From assembly GCA_037903475.1 (NCBI GenBank), contig JBAJFG010000280.1:1302001-1366000 (forward strand): 64,000 bases of DNA, written 5' to 3'. Under the pieces are notes generated by a model that ran no database searches, had not been told where the DNA came from, and saw only the letters and a program-made list of their open reading frames with translations. Positions within the stretch are counted from its first letter, which is position 1. Each line of letters begins with the position of its first letter. The DNA comes from Ancylostoma caninum. Lineage: Eukaryota; Nematoda; Chromadorea; Rhabditida; Ancylostomatidae. Positions 36,389 through 48,805 of this stretch are shown here, one piece after another. The translations under genes were made by a program, and so were the position numbers.

Positions 36389-39300
36389 GGAAAAGATGCC
36401 CATATATATTGCGAAAATTTGGAAATGTATGAGTTACTTCGAGAAAGGCATTGATGAAGATCCAGGCAGTATGCAGAACTCCAAGATGAAAAAACGAAAA
36501 GTTAGCGATGAAATCCGAAGAAGTAAGCGACGAAAACGACAGGATTATCATAATTTAACCAAAATGCGAAGATACGTACGTTATACCTTATCACAACAAA
36601 AATAGCACCCTTAAAGGCAGCATCTATGGGAAATTTAGTCATCAAGATTTAGCAGTAATCCTATGTTTCCTGCAATGATGAACACGAACACATTGACCAA
36701 CTTTGTCTAAAGTTGCAAAAAAAAAAAAACGGGGGTATGAAACCTCCCTTTCAATGCCTGTGAAGAGACTGGCCGAGTTGGAACATGTATAGTTAGCTAC
36801 GATGGGTGAAAATCGGTATGGGAAACAAGATTTATGAGTGAGAAAGGCAGTGGTAGCAAACGAAAACAGAAACTTAATGACAGTCCGGCGGACATCTGCT
36901 CCGACCGTATCCTGGACAGTTACACGGTAATTATACAACAAAAGTGAAATAGATAGCGGAGTAAATTATGTAAAAATCTATTCATAAGAAAATTGAAGTA
37001 CAACTTGTGAAATCAATGCATATTTGCTAAGTATTAGTTAGGCCCTTTTCAACAGGGAGTCAAAGTCACTCAATTGACTTATGTACTTCCGCTAAAATTG
37101 CCATCTGAGTGGGTTTGATTCGCAGATTAGAGGATTAGTGTAGTACGGGAGCAGATACACATTCGAAAATGCAAACTTTGATGTCCATGGCACTGAATAA
37201 GGTCGGAACAGATGTCTCCCGGACTCTCATTAAGTTTCTGTCGAACGAAACCGATATTCCCTCATGCTACAACTCATCGAGGGGAAAGACGGGCACCATC
37301 TACGATCCTATATCACGAGAGTACTGATGTCTACGACGGTGCAAGTTTCGTAGAATTATTGGGACCATTGTTCAAGGATCGAGATACTCAAAATCTCGCT
37401 GCAGAAATTGTCCCGGGTGCTGCTTCTAACTGCGTTCCCTAACTAGACGTGAAACTTCGGGGTAATCGAGAGGAATGAAGCTTTCCTTAGAAAAAAGAAT
37501 CGAGGAAAGTGTTTAGGTAGTTCAAGCAAGATGGTCCCCGGCACTGAGAAGAAGCATAAGCAAAACAAAAACACAACGAGATTAGTAATCAGAAGCCCAT
37601 TACATCCCACTTCAAAAAGTTATTGTTTACGGCAAACCCAGCAAGAAATGGAGAACAGTGATGAGCAATCAAGGAAAATAGTTATATGGAACCATACTAC
37701 GAAAATGTATGAGAAAGACTGCAAACAATGCAAAAAAAAGAAAGGTTTTGAACAAAAGAACAAAAGTGGAGCTAAGCCTTACCACAATGAACTCTATGCG
37801 TATTTACCACTTAAAACTGCAGCTTCTTACAAAGGAATAAAAGAAAATGTCTGCGAATACTTACTAGCTTAGTAGAGATTTAGGTCAGAGAATAGGGAAA
37901 AGCGAATTGCGCTGATAAATCGCTTCGTTCACTGAGTATTCTACGCGGGCCGCGCGCGCGGCTTTGCACTGGAGCGCATTATTCGACGGGCACCCACGAT
38001 AGCTTTCATGTCTGATAGTTTGAATATTTCGAAGCCTGCTAGTGGTCCCAATAACGCCAAGAAACTTGCACCGCTTAACCATCAAGAGCCGTATCCAATA
38101 TACAAGAGGGGGTGGGGGGGCATGGGTTATTGTACAACGTTTGCTCATTTATTTCCTCGCCAAGAACACATGGATTGCTATGCTCTTTTTTTCTGCCGAA
38201 TAGAGAAGGTTTCAAAATATCTTTCAGTTAAACCCGGTTTTTGAAAAGAGTTTTGCTTCGGAGCAGTTAGCCTCAGGACAAATTAAAAGAAAAGCGGGCT
38301 GTTGTGGAAGTTCTTCCCGAAAAATCTACCAAATCTTCGAAGGTGGTTTTACTGCTTGGATGAATCTTAAAGCGCAAAGAGTGCTCTGTCCAGTGATACC
38401 GGGGGTTTTCCATAAACTTGGATTACGAGGGATATGAGAGCGAAAAACAGCGGCTCTCAGTGATTGCCAATTTTCAGTAATTTGCTTTCAAGAAACTTTT
38501 TTTTTTACTGAAAGACAGGATGTAGGCCAGTGAGTGGATGTGATTCGAAAAGAAGAATAAAAACGCTATAAAATGGCTATAAAGTCCCATCAGTAGGCCC
38601 AGATATAGGGGAACTGAGTGAGCTACAAATTTTCTTCGAGCGATTTTGAACGCCAAGTCAACTATGGTCGTGATGGGAGGCTGTTCTTTGGCGAACAAGT
38701 GCTAAGGATAGCCGTGAAGACTAGATCGGATCTTACCATTCGGATGTTGAGAGCACGGAATGACGCTCACCATACTGCAGTTTCGAAACATGTGTTGACT
38801 TCAATCGACAGAGTAGGAAAGGTGGAAGTGAACACCCCACGATTTAACTGACTACCAGCGTCTCATCCGCTGTGACATCTTTTCTGCTAACACAATGTTT
38901 CGTTCTATGCGATAACAAGAAATGTGAATGTAAATTATTGGAGACATTTCCCGAATCCTAAGTTTTCCTAAGCCAGATCTTCTCTCTAGGAAGGTTTTGT
39001 CAGGAGTTATGTGGCGCTGCAAGGGTGTGGTTGATTGCAGACTTCTTCAACCTAGTCAACCGTTGACAGCAGAGTCCTGGTATTCTAATTTCGAGATAAC
39101 GTCCGAAAATCTGCTATAGATATGATTGGCAGTACTGAACAGGATCACGCTTTTCCCTGCTCTGAGCTAGCGCTAAGCCTCTCATTCAAAAACTCACCCG
39201 GTAAAAAATGGTGCAGGAAGGCATCGATGTTCTCACTAATTCCTCTCATTTCTCAGACCTTTCCCTTACTGATTATCACTTTTCCCGAGTCCCACTCAGA

Positions 39301-41615
39301 GATTCCGGGACGGCGAACGCAGGCCGAACACGTTTCAACAGCAGTTACACCGCGAGGTGAAAACTTATTTTGTCGCCCCACGTGCTGCGTTCGCCCCTAG
39401 AAGGCTGTGTATCGGGGGCGATGAACTAGCTTGCATGTCTCACACCTAGGACCGCAGCTCAATCTGGGCACAGGGCTGCGTTCGTACTGCAGACTTGGGT
39501 AAGTGGATGTTTACCCAAACTCATCTAAAAATTATTATTGCACTGGCCACGCTTTTACCGGGGCCTCAGCCAGCCTGACGAGTCTCGCTGGACTACGCTT
39601 GTCTCCGCCGGAGCGGAGACACGACTAAACTTTGATGCTCAACCAGCAGCTTATATCCTAAATAATTTACATATAATTATATACACCTCCCAGGGGGGGG
39701 GGGTGTCGTCATGTGCCAAGGAGCAGGCAGAACGCGGGGCAGGGTGAACTGCGCCACAGTTCATCGGGCAAAAGACGCAGCCGAAACAGGGTTTGCTGCT
39801 CTTAGCAGACGGAATGCAGCAGTTCTTCCTCTTGCAGCAATGTCTGCCTTCCATTTCTTGGGGGTGTGGCTTGCCAGGTTGTGCTGCGTTTGCCTTATCC
39901 AGTTATCTGAGCAGATGCAAACTTTTGAAAGCAGCAAATTGCTGATCTAGAGCGCATCTAAATCGCCTTCCAAAAATTTTTGCGATCACAGTTTTTATTG
40001 TAGAGACGTGCATGTTTCATGAGAATGTTAGGGAATATTTAGCAATTTAAACGGGCATTAAACTGATGAAAAAAGTTGTGTCTAAGCTGATTATAACACT
40101 TGGACTAAAGTTTTCGTTTTGGAAATTAATCTCACACCGACCTGATGCCAGGAGTTGGTCCAGTAATTAGAGATATCCGCAACAATTTTGCGCTTCACAA
40201 AGGCGTTGGATCAAATATTGTGCCTACTGGAATCAAATTTGCTTGTTGCATCAAAAGTTTTGCATGGTCGTACATCTGTGTAGGCAATTCAACTCGCAAT
40301 GAGCATCCGTTGCAGATACGCGGGCAAGCAGATCCGATACAACAGTTCAAATTTTCAGTTCAAGGGCTACGCGCGAGCGGTCTTTGAAAGTTCGTACGTA
40401 GCCTTTGTACGGGTCTGCAACTGCAGCGATGCTCACCTTTCCCAATGCACTGTAGTCTTTCTCGAAAAGGCGGGTTCCGTGGCTGCAGAGTCGTGGTGGG
40501 AGCTGAACGATTGATAGTGCCGTAACAGCAGGCTTCATATGAGAGGGATAAGTGGGTGCGGCCGCGAAGCTACGAATCGGCTGCGAGTGTCAGCTGGATT
40601 TTTTTTAGAAAAAAATTATAGCTAATGACAATCCCCCGTAGACATTAATCAACATTAATAAGAGATTAATCAACAGCGCGTCGCCCCGCCCCCGAGGCAA
40701 GGAGAGGTATAAAATGAGGTAAACAAAACAAAACTGGGCTGCTTCTTCTTCCACTCTCTTACTCCCTCTCCCGCATCTTTTGTCTCGACCGTGGTTCTTC
40801 TGTTTTAGTTAATTGTTTTTAGCACGTTGTTTATCTGCTCCTCATTCAGTTTTTTCTTTATTCGGCATCCAAGTTCGTTGGGGCAGGAGGGGCCTCCCAT
40901 TCATAGTGGTAGTGCCGCGCCTATTAATGTAGAATTTAATAAGCCAGATAAATCAATTCTTAATTTGTGCTTTCTTTTTGGGATGTCGGGAAGTAGGGAA
41001 CGAATATTGATCGTTGAGACTTAGGTATGAGGTAGAATATGGGACAGGATGGGCTTGCAAATTACCGTCATAATCTGTAGAGTTCAACTTAGTGGAGGCG
41101 GATCCCGGAGTTTTGAGGTTAGAGAGGTAGCTGTCATGGGACAGTATGGATTCAAGTCCAGGACAGAGACGGGCCATAATTCTTTTTATTACAAGGGAAT
41201 AATGAGAGATTGTGCCTGACATTCGCCCAGCAATAGAAACTATGCAAATATACGTAAGTGCTCTACCATTAACGTCTCAAATGGATTTAGCTACATTCTT
41301 AGCATTGATTTCTGTCGTGCCAATGCCGTTATAATGAAATTCCATATCTTTTCGTCCTTCCAACAATTATACTAAAAACGTGGCTTTGTAAAAGCCTCGA
41401 CTGGGATTGGTAACAGACCTTAATGAGCCAAATTGAAGAAGAAAAAACGTTATAGTTTCATTTTTCTCACCATTTAGGATCACATACCACTCAGGGAGAC
41501 TTGCATAAAAGGAAGCAGAACTGGCATTAACCACGTGTGCTTTCCAGTTCTTCTTCTATTTTCAACCCATGTTGAGTGTTTGTGGAACTGTGGAAATCTC
41601 TCTTTATTTCCTACC
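36389..41615. other. Gene-poor region, no gene recognised
   Basis: About 5.2 kb with short open frames only. A 113-codon plus-strand frame (37531-37872) is lysine-rich and unspliced, with no recognisable domain. Short perfect hairpins occur at 39495-39518 (TTGGGTAA/TTACCCAA arms) and 39601-39620 (GTCTCCGC/GCGGAGAC arms). C, G and AT runs are frequent. Confidence 0.45.
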
Positions 41616-41675
41616 AGTCTGGCCGTCCGGCTAACGCCGGACTTCCAGACTTCTGTTGGTGCTCGCTTCGCTCGC
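41616..41675. repeat. Hairpin plus GCTCGC direct repeat, copy 1
   Basis: A two-part stem: AGTCTGG pairs with CCAGACT, and inside it GTCCGGC pairs with GCCGGAC around a TAAC loop. GCTCGCTTCGCTCGC follows, starting 45 bp from the stem start. A second copy with compensating changes lies at 42431. Confidence 0.75.
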
Positions 41676-42029
41676 ATACTGCACGTTGAAAGCAAACACG
41701 AAGGTGTAAATGGATTGATTAAATCTGTTCTATCGCTCTCCTCAGAAACCCTTGATCCCGTAGAGGGTAGCTTCCCCCATAACGAAGATATGCTCTTCCA
41801 TATGAGCGAATTTAGTGGCCGTGAAGAACTGAGTGTAACCAATTCAGTGCAAATGTTATCTTGAAATGGTTTAGGCTCAACTGGTTGTTGTGGTAATTCA
41901 AGTGATAAGGGTCCACCGGTGTATATAAACGGAAAGAAAGAAGTGCTTCATTCAGACACAAACGGATGGGAAAAGAACACGGATACGAAAGGAAACAATG
42001 TACATCTAGGTGATTTAGGTAGGACTCTA

Positions 42030-42322
42030 GGCGTTTCCCCACTTTTGGACGCCGGCGCACCCTTATCCCACCGTTTGACCCGACTCCAGGCGTTTCCCCA
42101 CTTTTGGACGCCGGCGCACCCTTATCACACCGTTTGACCCGACTCCAGGCGTTTCCCCACTTTTGGACGCCGGCGCACCCTTATCACACCGTTGGACCCG
42201 ACTCCAGGCGTTTCCCCACTTTTGGACGCCGGCGCACCCTTATCACACCGTTGGACCTGACTCCAGGTGTTTCCCCACTTTTGGACGCCGGCGCACTCCT
42301 ACAGCAACAGTGGACTCGGTGT
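42030..42322. repeat. 59-bp minisatellite, block 1
   Basis: Five head-to-tail units starting at 42030, 42089, 42148, 42207 and 42266, each beginning GGCGTTTCCCCACTTTTGGA (the last GGTGTTTC). This block has CCCCACTTTT where block 2 has CCCCGCTTTT, and it mostly has CACACCGTT where block 2 has CACGCCGTT. The blocks therefore expanded separately. Confidence 0.95.
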
Positions 42323-42430
42323 AGAACATTTTCTTCACTCTAGGCCACGCCCTCGAATTTCGTTTCACACTGACACACACACACACGCACACACACACGT
42401 GACAGACTAAGCCCTTTATTATAAGTCACC

Positions 42431-42490
42431 AGCCTGATCGTCCGGCTAACGCCGGACTCTCAGGCTTCTTTTCGTGCTCGCTTCGCTCGC
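42431..42490. repeat. Hairpin plus GCTCGC direct repeat, copy 2
   Basis: Same layout and spacing as the copy at 41616: outer stem AGCCTGA with TCAGGCT, the same inner stem GTCCGGC/GCCGGAC with TAAC loop, then GCTCGCTTCGCTCGC 45 bp from the stem start. It lies between the two minisatellite blocks, beside a short CA repeat (about 42372-42400). Confidence 0.75.
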
Positions 42491-42623
42491 ATATTTTCAC
42501 TGTCCTCAGATAAGATTGGTGCAGGTGGATGAACAGACACTATCCACAGAGAAGTATTCTTTATCGCAGTTCATGGAACCACTGACCCACTATAGACAGC
42601 TCCTTTCAACAATTTCTGGCAAC

Positions 42624-43331
42624 GGCGTTTCCCCGCTTTTGGATGCCGGCGCACCCTTATCACGCCGTTGGACCCGACTCTAGGCGTTTCCCCGCTTTTG
42701 GACGCCGGCGCACCCTTATCACGCCGTTGGACCCGACTCTAGGCGTTTCCCCGCTTTTGGACGCCGGCGCACCCTTATCACGCCGTTGGACCCGACTCTA
42801 GGCGTTTCCCCGCTTTTGGACGCCGGCGCACCCTTATCACGCCGTTGGACCCGACTCTAGGCGTTTCCCCGCTTTTGGACGCCGGCGCACCCTTATCACG
42901 CCGTTGGACCCGACTCTAGGCGTTTCCCCGCTTTTGGACGCCGGCGCACCCTTATCACGCCGTTGGACCCGAGTCCAGGCGTTTCCCCGCTTTTGGACGC
43001 CGGCGCACCCTTATCACGCCGTTGGACCCGACTCTAGGCGTTTCCCCGCTTTTGGACGCCGGCGCACCCTTATCACGCCGTTGGACCCGACTCTAGGCGT
43101 TTCTCCGCTTTTGGACGCCGGCGCACCCTTATCACGCCGTTGGACCCGACTCCTAACGTTTCCCCGCTTTTGGACGCCGAAGCATCCTTGTCACGCCGTT
43201 GGACCCGAGTCCAGGTGTTTCCCCGCTTTTGGACGCCGGCGCACCCTTATCATGCCGTTGGACCCGACTCCTAGCGTTTCCCCGCTTTTGGATGCCGGAG
43301 CATCCTTATCACATCGCCAGCCCACCTCTAA
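42624..43331. repeat. 59-bp minisatellite, block 2
   Basis: Twelve head-to-tail units at exact 59-bp steps from 42624 (42683, 42742 and so on to 43273). The consensus begins GGCGTTTCCCCGCTTTTGGA, followed by CGCCGGCGCACCCTTATCAC and GCCGTTGGACCCGACTCTA. The right-hand units (from about 43155) carry more changes, such as CGAAGCATCC. Because 59 is not a multiple of three, each reading frame shifts from unit to unit, so the open frames through it are not evidence of a protein. Confidence 0.95.
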
Positions 43332-43634
43332 CACCATCCTAAGGCGTAACCCTCATCCGTGTCATCCCTCGTTCGCCTCATTCCTCCTCTTCGTTATAGA
43401 GGTGTCCTACCCTTCTCTTTCCTTTTATACGGTCCTGTAATCAAAAGCCTATCTCATTCATTCCGACCGTGATCAAAACAACTGTCGGCCATTAACATGT
43501 CTGAACATGACGAAAGTGGCCCGAAACACCTGTAAATCAAGGTAAAAATCAAAATTTACCACATTTTCATACATAACTCGACGCGCTGAACACGATGGTA
43601 CAGGTATTTTCCATTTTTGATGGCTGGTTCTCGT

Positions 43635-43739
<105 letters not shown>

Positions 43740-43810
43740 AACTGCCAATTAATAAGAAGTAAGATTGTTCTTTGTGCAAAGCCTCTCCGCGCTGCTAGCA
43801 TAAATTGCAC

Positions 43811-44158
43811 TTGAAGGCAGTGTGTCATCTCGTTCTCTGGGTTGTAGATATCAACAGACTCTCGACCTCCTGGTCACATTGATTCCAACGATGTACGAAA
43901 AAACGCATAAGAACAACAAAGACCCGTGGAAGGGGTCTGAAATGTGCAGTTCACGGACCACTTGAACGGAGCGTTCCGCGCGTCAATGCGTACTAGCAAA
44001 CTGTTATAGACACAGTCGCAAAAAACGTTTGAAAACGGGTTTGCTTTATAATATATACTTTATAATATTTCATGAGTACCGCTGGATTCAGAGCATTCAG
44101 GAGATTCAGAATCCGCCAAGACCTCATACACGAAAACGAGGCGACACACTGCCTTTAA
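43811..44158. mobile_element. Inverted-repeat element, about 350 bp
   Basis: The left end TTGAAGGCAGTGTGTC and the inverse of the right end TTAAAGGCAGTGTGTC match over about 27 bp with four differences. The interior has no coding frame. Related sequence (GCAGTGTGTCACCTCGTTTT, then GTGAACTACACTTTTGGACC) recurs at about 56318-56520, so this is a dispersed family. The target duplication is unclear. Confidence 0.55.
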
Positions 44159-46859
44159 AAATGGTATAAACTTTATTTTTACTTCCAATACTATTCGTCC
44201 AAAGATTTGATGACCATTTGTGCAAATCGTAGTGCACACATTGTTTCAGGATGAACGTTTCTAATTTCGTGGTTCTTCTCGGCATCATCCTTATTTGCCT
44301 TGTACACACCGGCCAAACGCGGCGGAAGCCCTCTATTCCCCCCTTTCTTCCTCCATGGTAGAGGTGAAATTCAATGAAGCGAATCTGAATAAATGTTGCA
44401 CATTCAGCCACTTTGTTTTGTCAAGGTGATCTAGCAATTTTTCTCTCTATTTCGTTTCCTTTTAATATGATCTATCAAGACAAGTGGTAATTTTTTATGA
44501 TTGGGCACCAATTTCTGCTCGAGAGATCTTCTTCGTACGGACTTTCACTTGATTGACTGATGTGAATCATGAAAAATTCATAGCATAGCAAAGTCACTGG
44601 TGTTTTCCAGTCACCTTGTCGTATTTGGTTAGCTCGTTACGACTGGTCTGCGTTCGTTCGCCATCGACAATTTTGGTTTACCCTTTGAATACCTCGTCTA
44701 AACATAATTGCTGAACATAACCCAATCAGCAGGATAGGATCGTAAGAATACCAGGTGAAGAAGATAACAGTTATCTACATCTTGGCAGCCGCAATAACGG
44801 ACCGATGATGGCATAACAGACCGCCCACTGGTAAAAGTACAAAAACTATACTATGTGTGAAAGATACATTGCTCACTGTGTTTAGCTTTACATCCGGCAG
44901 CTGGCACTGAAAACGATCTGCGTAGGATTGTCTCGTTGCATCAGAAGAGTCGATTGAAAGGAAAAAAGACATTTCAATTAGGGGTTTGTGCTGATGATGC
45001 CCGTCATCTATGTTATGAATGCAGCATGATGTAAATATGAGAAAAAAAAACAATTCCAATAGTTGCATAATAACAGATGCGGGAAAATGACAGACATGGA
45101 GTTTTTCACGGGAGGGAGATAGCACAACGCTGCGAAAATGCAGCACGTCATCTTCTTCCTGGCATATTTTCTCGGAGAGGTGTCGGTTAGCATTCCTCAG
45201 GTAGTTGAGCGATTTCGTTAACTTGAAAGCGTCAGCCTAACCGAACTTGAGTAACTGCATGTCCCTCTCGATCCCGCTCGGCCATCCGGTTTTTGATCTT
45301 CTTCTCTGCCTATGTGTGTTCACAGCGATTTTCGCAGCTGGCACTCTGTCGAGACGAGTCCGGTGTTTTGCGAAGCAACCACTTTTCAACTGCGATTAAG
45401 GTGTGCCCGTATTCCAGGATGGTCGGCCAACATACAGTGTTACAGGTCGAAGTGTCATGCAACAGTTCTTTGACCATAGATGTTTCTCTATTTGCTCCAT
45501 TACACACTACACTCCACAAAAGAAGAAACTTCAAATATGGTAGGATGGTGCTATCCCGGAGCCTCATCTAGTCTCATAGCATCTTCTCGCCATGAATGTT
45601 GTAGACTCCTATTCTTGTAAGAGCCAGCTTTCAATACAAGAATGGAAACAGCAGTCTACTACCTTCTACATCTTACATTCATCATCATCATTCTACATCA
45701 CAGTTCTCTTTTTCATTACTTCTTCTCATGCGTTTTCAAGGAAAATTGGAGACCACCTGATCAGAATCGTTTATTTGCGCTACACACTCCATGCACTCCC
45801 TCATTACGTGGGACCCACAACTTCTCTTCGCTTACAGATAAGGGGAATTTGCTGATGTGCAGCATGGATTTTCCATGACATAGCAAAGCATTCATAGTCT
45901 CGTTGAAACTTTTCATAAATGGTGAATTCCCTATCTGTGGTCCATCTGGGTGCAGACCAGGATTCGTATTGTATTTTCCTCATCAAAGAGCTAACTTTCC
46001 TGAAGTTGTGGCCTACGTCAGAGCTTGTCGTTGGAAAGTCAAAAGTCAAAAACTTGCATGATTCATATCTCAAAAATCTCGCCACATCTATGGGCCCAAC
46101 AAGCAGGAGCGGATCACAATTGTATCATAGAAGTAGTTAATAGCAGTGCACACCTTGACCGTCGATGGCATAATGAACTTCATAGCAGCAAGGGTGCGAA
46201 AATTACATGCCCCTAAGACACTTTCACAACACGAGAGAAACACCACTTTTATCATCCCATCCAAGCAATAATATTGAAAATGGACTTAACAAATTCAAGC
46301 AATGTAGGAATTATCCGCGCAAGCCTTTATCAAATCCGGAAGAATTGTACCATAAAAGTTTGGCTGGAACGCGAGAAATTATAGTTGCAATGGCTGCGAC
46401 GAAGAGCAAGGAGACGAGGGAGTTCATCCTGAAACGGTTTGGAACTCAATATTAGTTTCACTATCGTCGCATCGATAAAATCCATTGAAAGAGAAGGAAT
46501 TCCAATTAGACGCTTATGCTGCTGACGTCTGGCATGCTCGCGTTTTATGCAAATTCTCCTAAGTGTTATTCGATATGCATATGAAGAAAAACCAATTCTA
46601 ATGGTTGTCTGAAGAAAAAGGACGAGCGTGAATTTATTTTATAGGAATGAGATGACGCTATAAGATGACAGTTGTGTACGCCAAGCTCAAGTTAGCAGGA
46701 ATTCATCCTACCAGGCACATGACGTGGCAAAATGGCGTCAAAGGACTGCCAACGCGGATTCCGCTACCAAACGGGAAAAACGCTAAAGAGAAAGAATTTT
46801 CAGAATATTTTTCAAACTTACGCGTGCTGCTACAATAATCGTTATGTCTACCTAAAAAA
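44159..46859. other. No gene recognised
   Basis: About 2.7 kb of short open frames on both strands with no domain or convincing splice structure. Confidence 0.45.
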
Positions 46860-47680
46860 ACTTCATAAACCTTTATACGATTGAAAAACCTTGTACAGTT
46901 CCTTAATGAGGTTTTCATTCGAAATGAATAAGGGCTTCATATCACAAGTAAGGATTTACTGTTGTTACCGTGTTTAGACGATTTACAGAAACCTTTTACA
47001 AATTCTTTAACATCATCCTTGTGAACGTCGCCAACAACGAACGCCTTCGGGCGACCATCGCTTCCATACTTTACACCGACAACTGTACAATCTTTTACAC
47101 CATCGACATTGTATTTGATAGCTTCTTCTATCTCGTATGGGTTCACCTGAAATGGAAAATAGAGTGGAAAATATCAGGGTGTCGGAGAAGTTCCTGCCAG
47201 TTCCGTTCCTTATTGAATTTTTTTAACAGCACAAGTAACAATCAACGAATTAAAACTGTCGAGTACACATTGGCAACATGTACGATATAGAGACAGCACC
47301 AATCACGATTGCACCCCTCCGCTGATTTACAACCTACGCGGCGAGGCAGATCCAGATGTTTTCATGTTTGGATGGGTTCAAAATAATTATATCGGAAAAT
47401 TGTTCATTAGAATGAGCAAAACTTCTTATTCCAGCATTCCCAAATCACGTGAAGAGAACAAACAAATAAGCAAATAGTCGATCAAATAAATAAATAATCA
47501 TACAGGAATGAAGTGAAGATGTGAAGAGGAGCTGAAGAGCGATATCGCCCCTGGTATTCGGGCAAATTCCTAGGAAATACTGATACCACCTTTTATGGCT
47601 CAGGACCGTAACACCTTCTACGAGCATAAAGAATGCGGTTAAGAGACCACCAGCGTGAAAATAGAGAATATTTTCACCAA
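46860..47680 (-). pseudogene. Truncated second copy of the 4CL-like ligase
   Basis: This tandem fragment corresponds to the ligase gene at 48.8-52.7 kb. The penultimate exon (47146-46993) is nearly identical to 49143-48987 of the full gene ([10 protein letters not shown] start, VKEFVK end, one codon shorter) and still has the matching acceptor, donor and upstream intron. The last exon, which carries the catalytic-lysine motif PKTPSGK in the full copy, is almost all deleted: only about 17 bp at the stop codon remain before the shared 3' flank. Upstream, 47680-47549 matches exon 6 ([16 protein letters not shown]) but its donor GGTGGTATC has become GGCGATATC. The exons between these two and the N-terminal exons are missing. 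It is a decayed duplicate. Confidence 0.8.
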
Positions 47681-48002
47681 ATAGACGAAAATTTTGAAGA
47701 ATAACTGACCATAGGATTGTAACTTCCATTTCTCTATTCATAATTTCTTTTAGAAAGTGGAATTCAGCAGTTAAATTGTTGCGAGACTTGGCGACACTCA
47801 TACTGAATGGAGGCAAGTCAACGCTCCTATATTTCGCCTATCGAGGTCGAAAGGTTTCTGAAAGCTTCAATTTTTCCTTGGCTATTAGTTTGGACAGATT
47901 GGTCAATATTTAATTAAATTTCTATAGAACAGACTTTTCGAAGATAACGATTATAATAAGGACGTTAGCACTACCAACACATAGTACCCATTTTCACCAC
48001 CG

Positions 48003-48452
48003 GATGGGATACCAATGGTGCTCCCTTTTGTGGATGACCGGACATCAACGGAAACGAACAGGATTGTCAGGAGATCCTCTCATCCTATTTGGCTGATATT
48101 CAAACCGCCGAATCTCAAAGATCTTCTGACATTGTCACGACAGTACAAGGAGAAATGTGAAACACCAAATTGCAGACACTGTGTGGGCACAAAAATTAAG
48201 AGGAACTGGGTATTTGCTCATTTGCCGAGGGTGAGGACAGAAATACATTGGTATCACGACAGGCACCGCAGGGTTTTTCAGAATCCAAGTTCGTACCCTC
48301 CAAGCAGTTTCTCTAGGCACCGCACTCTCGTCCACGCTCAAGAGCAGGCACCAGAGTTCGATGTCACTGTTCTCCACCGGTTCCTCGAAAATCTTCTGGA
48401 ACGAAAGATGACGGAAGCAGCGAAGATAAGGAGGCAAACTCCAAGTCAATAG
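48003..48452 (+). mobile_element. Possible retroelement-derived coding fragment
   Basis: An open stretch of about 145 codons reads LPFVDDRTSTETNRIVRRSS, then a lysine/arginine-rich part with CETPNCRHC. A Leu-Pro-Phe-(Val/Ile) start followed by a C-x4-C-x2-C knuckle resembles the region between reverse transcriptase and a GIY-YIG nuclease in Penelope-like and related elements. That comparison is from memory and only approximate. No reverse transcriptase or nuclease core is present here. It lies between the ligase gene and its truncated copy. Confidence 0.3.
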
Positions 48453-48805
48453 CAATCTGATCTCATTAAGCTTATAAAAGCTCATCGTTCTATCTACAGT
48501 TGTCTCAGTCGCTTCTCAACGGCTGTCTGGTGAGACGCTGTTGTCCATATCTGGTTGTCTTCCTCGTTCACTTGCTATTTATTGTATGTCATAGGCTGAA
48601 TAAAGGCGTTATTTTGCCAGAAGCTGGTCGAATGAAGAACTCTTCAATTCGGGAGTCTCAGCTGTGTGAACAAATCGAAACTTACCCTTACTGTTACAAT
48701 AATCGTCATGTCTACCTAAGAAAACTTTATAAACCTTTATTCGACTGAAAAATCTTGTACAGTTCCTTAATGAGATTTTCGTTCGAGTTGAATGAAAGCT
48801 TTACA

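Noticed and set aside
37531..37872. 113-codon lysine-rich open frame
   Set aside because: No family similarity, low complexity, and no exon structure, unlike every supported gene here.
39495..39518. Resemblance to a spliced-leader RNA (TTACCCAAG on the minus strand)
   Set aside because: Only about ten bases match. The expected leader start, Sm site and stem-loops are not in place; the match comes from a simple hairpin.
39601..39620. Perfect 8-bp hairpin GTCTCCGC/GCGGAGAC as an snRNA terminal stem
   Set aside because: No snRNA body or Sm-binding site could be recognised next to it.
42030..43331. CRISPR-like array
   Set aside because: Units are contiguous with no unique spacers, and the genome is eukaryotic.
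42904..43440. 178-codon open frame through the minisatellite
   Set aside because: Its peptide only reflects the 59-bp repeat read in rotating frames. There is no splice context and all frames behave alike.
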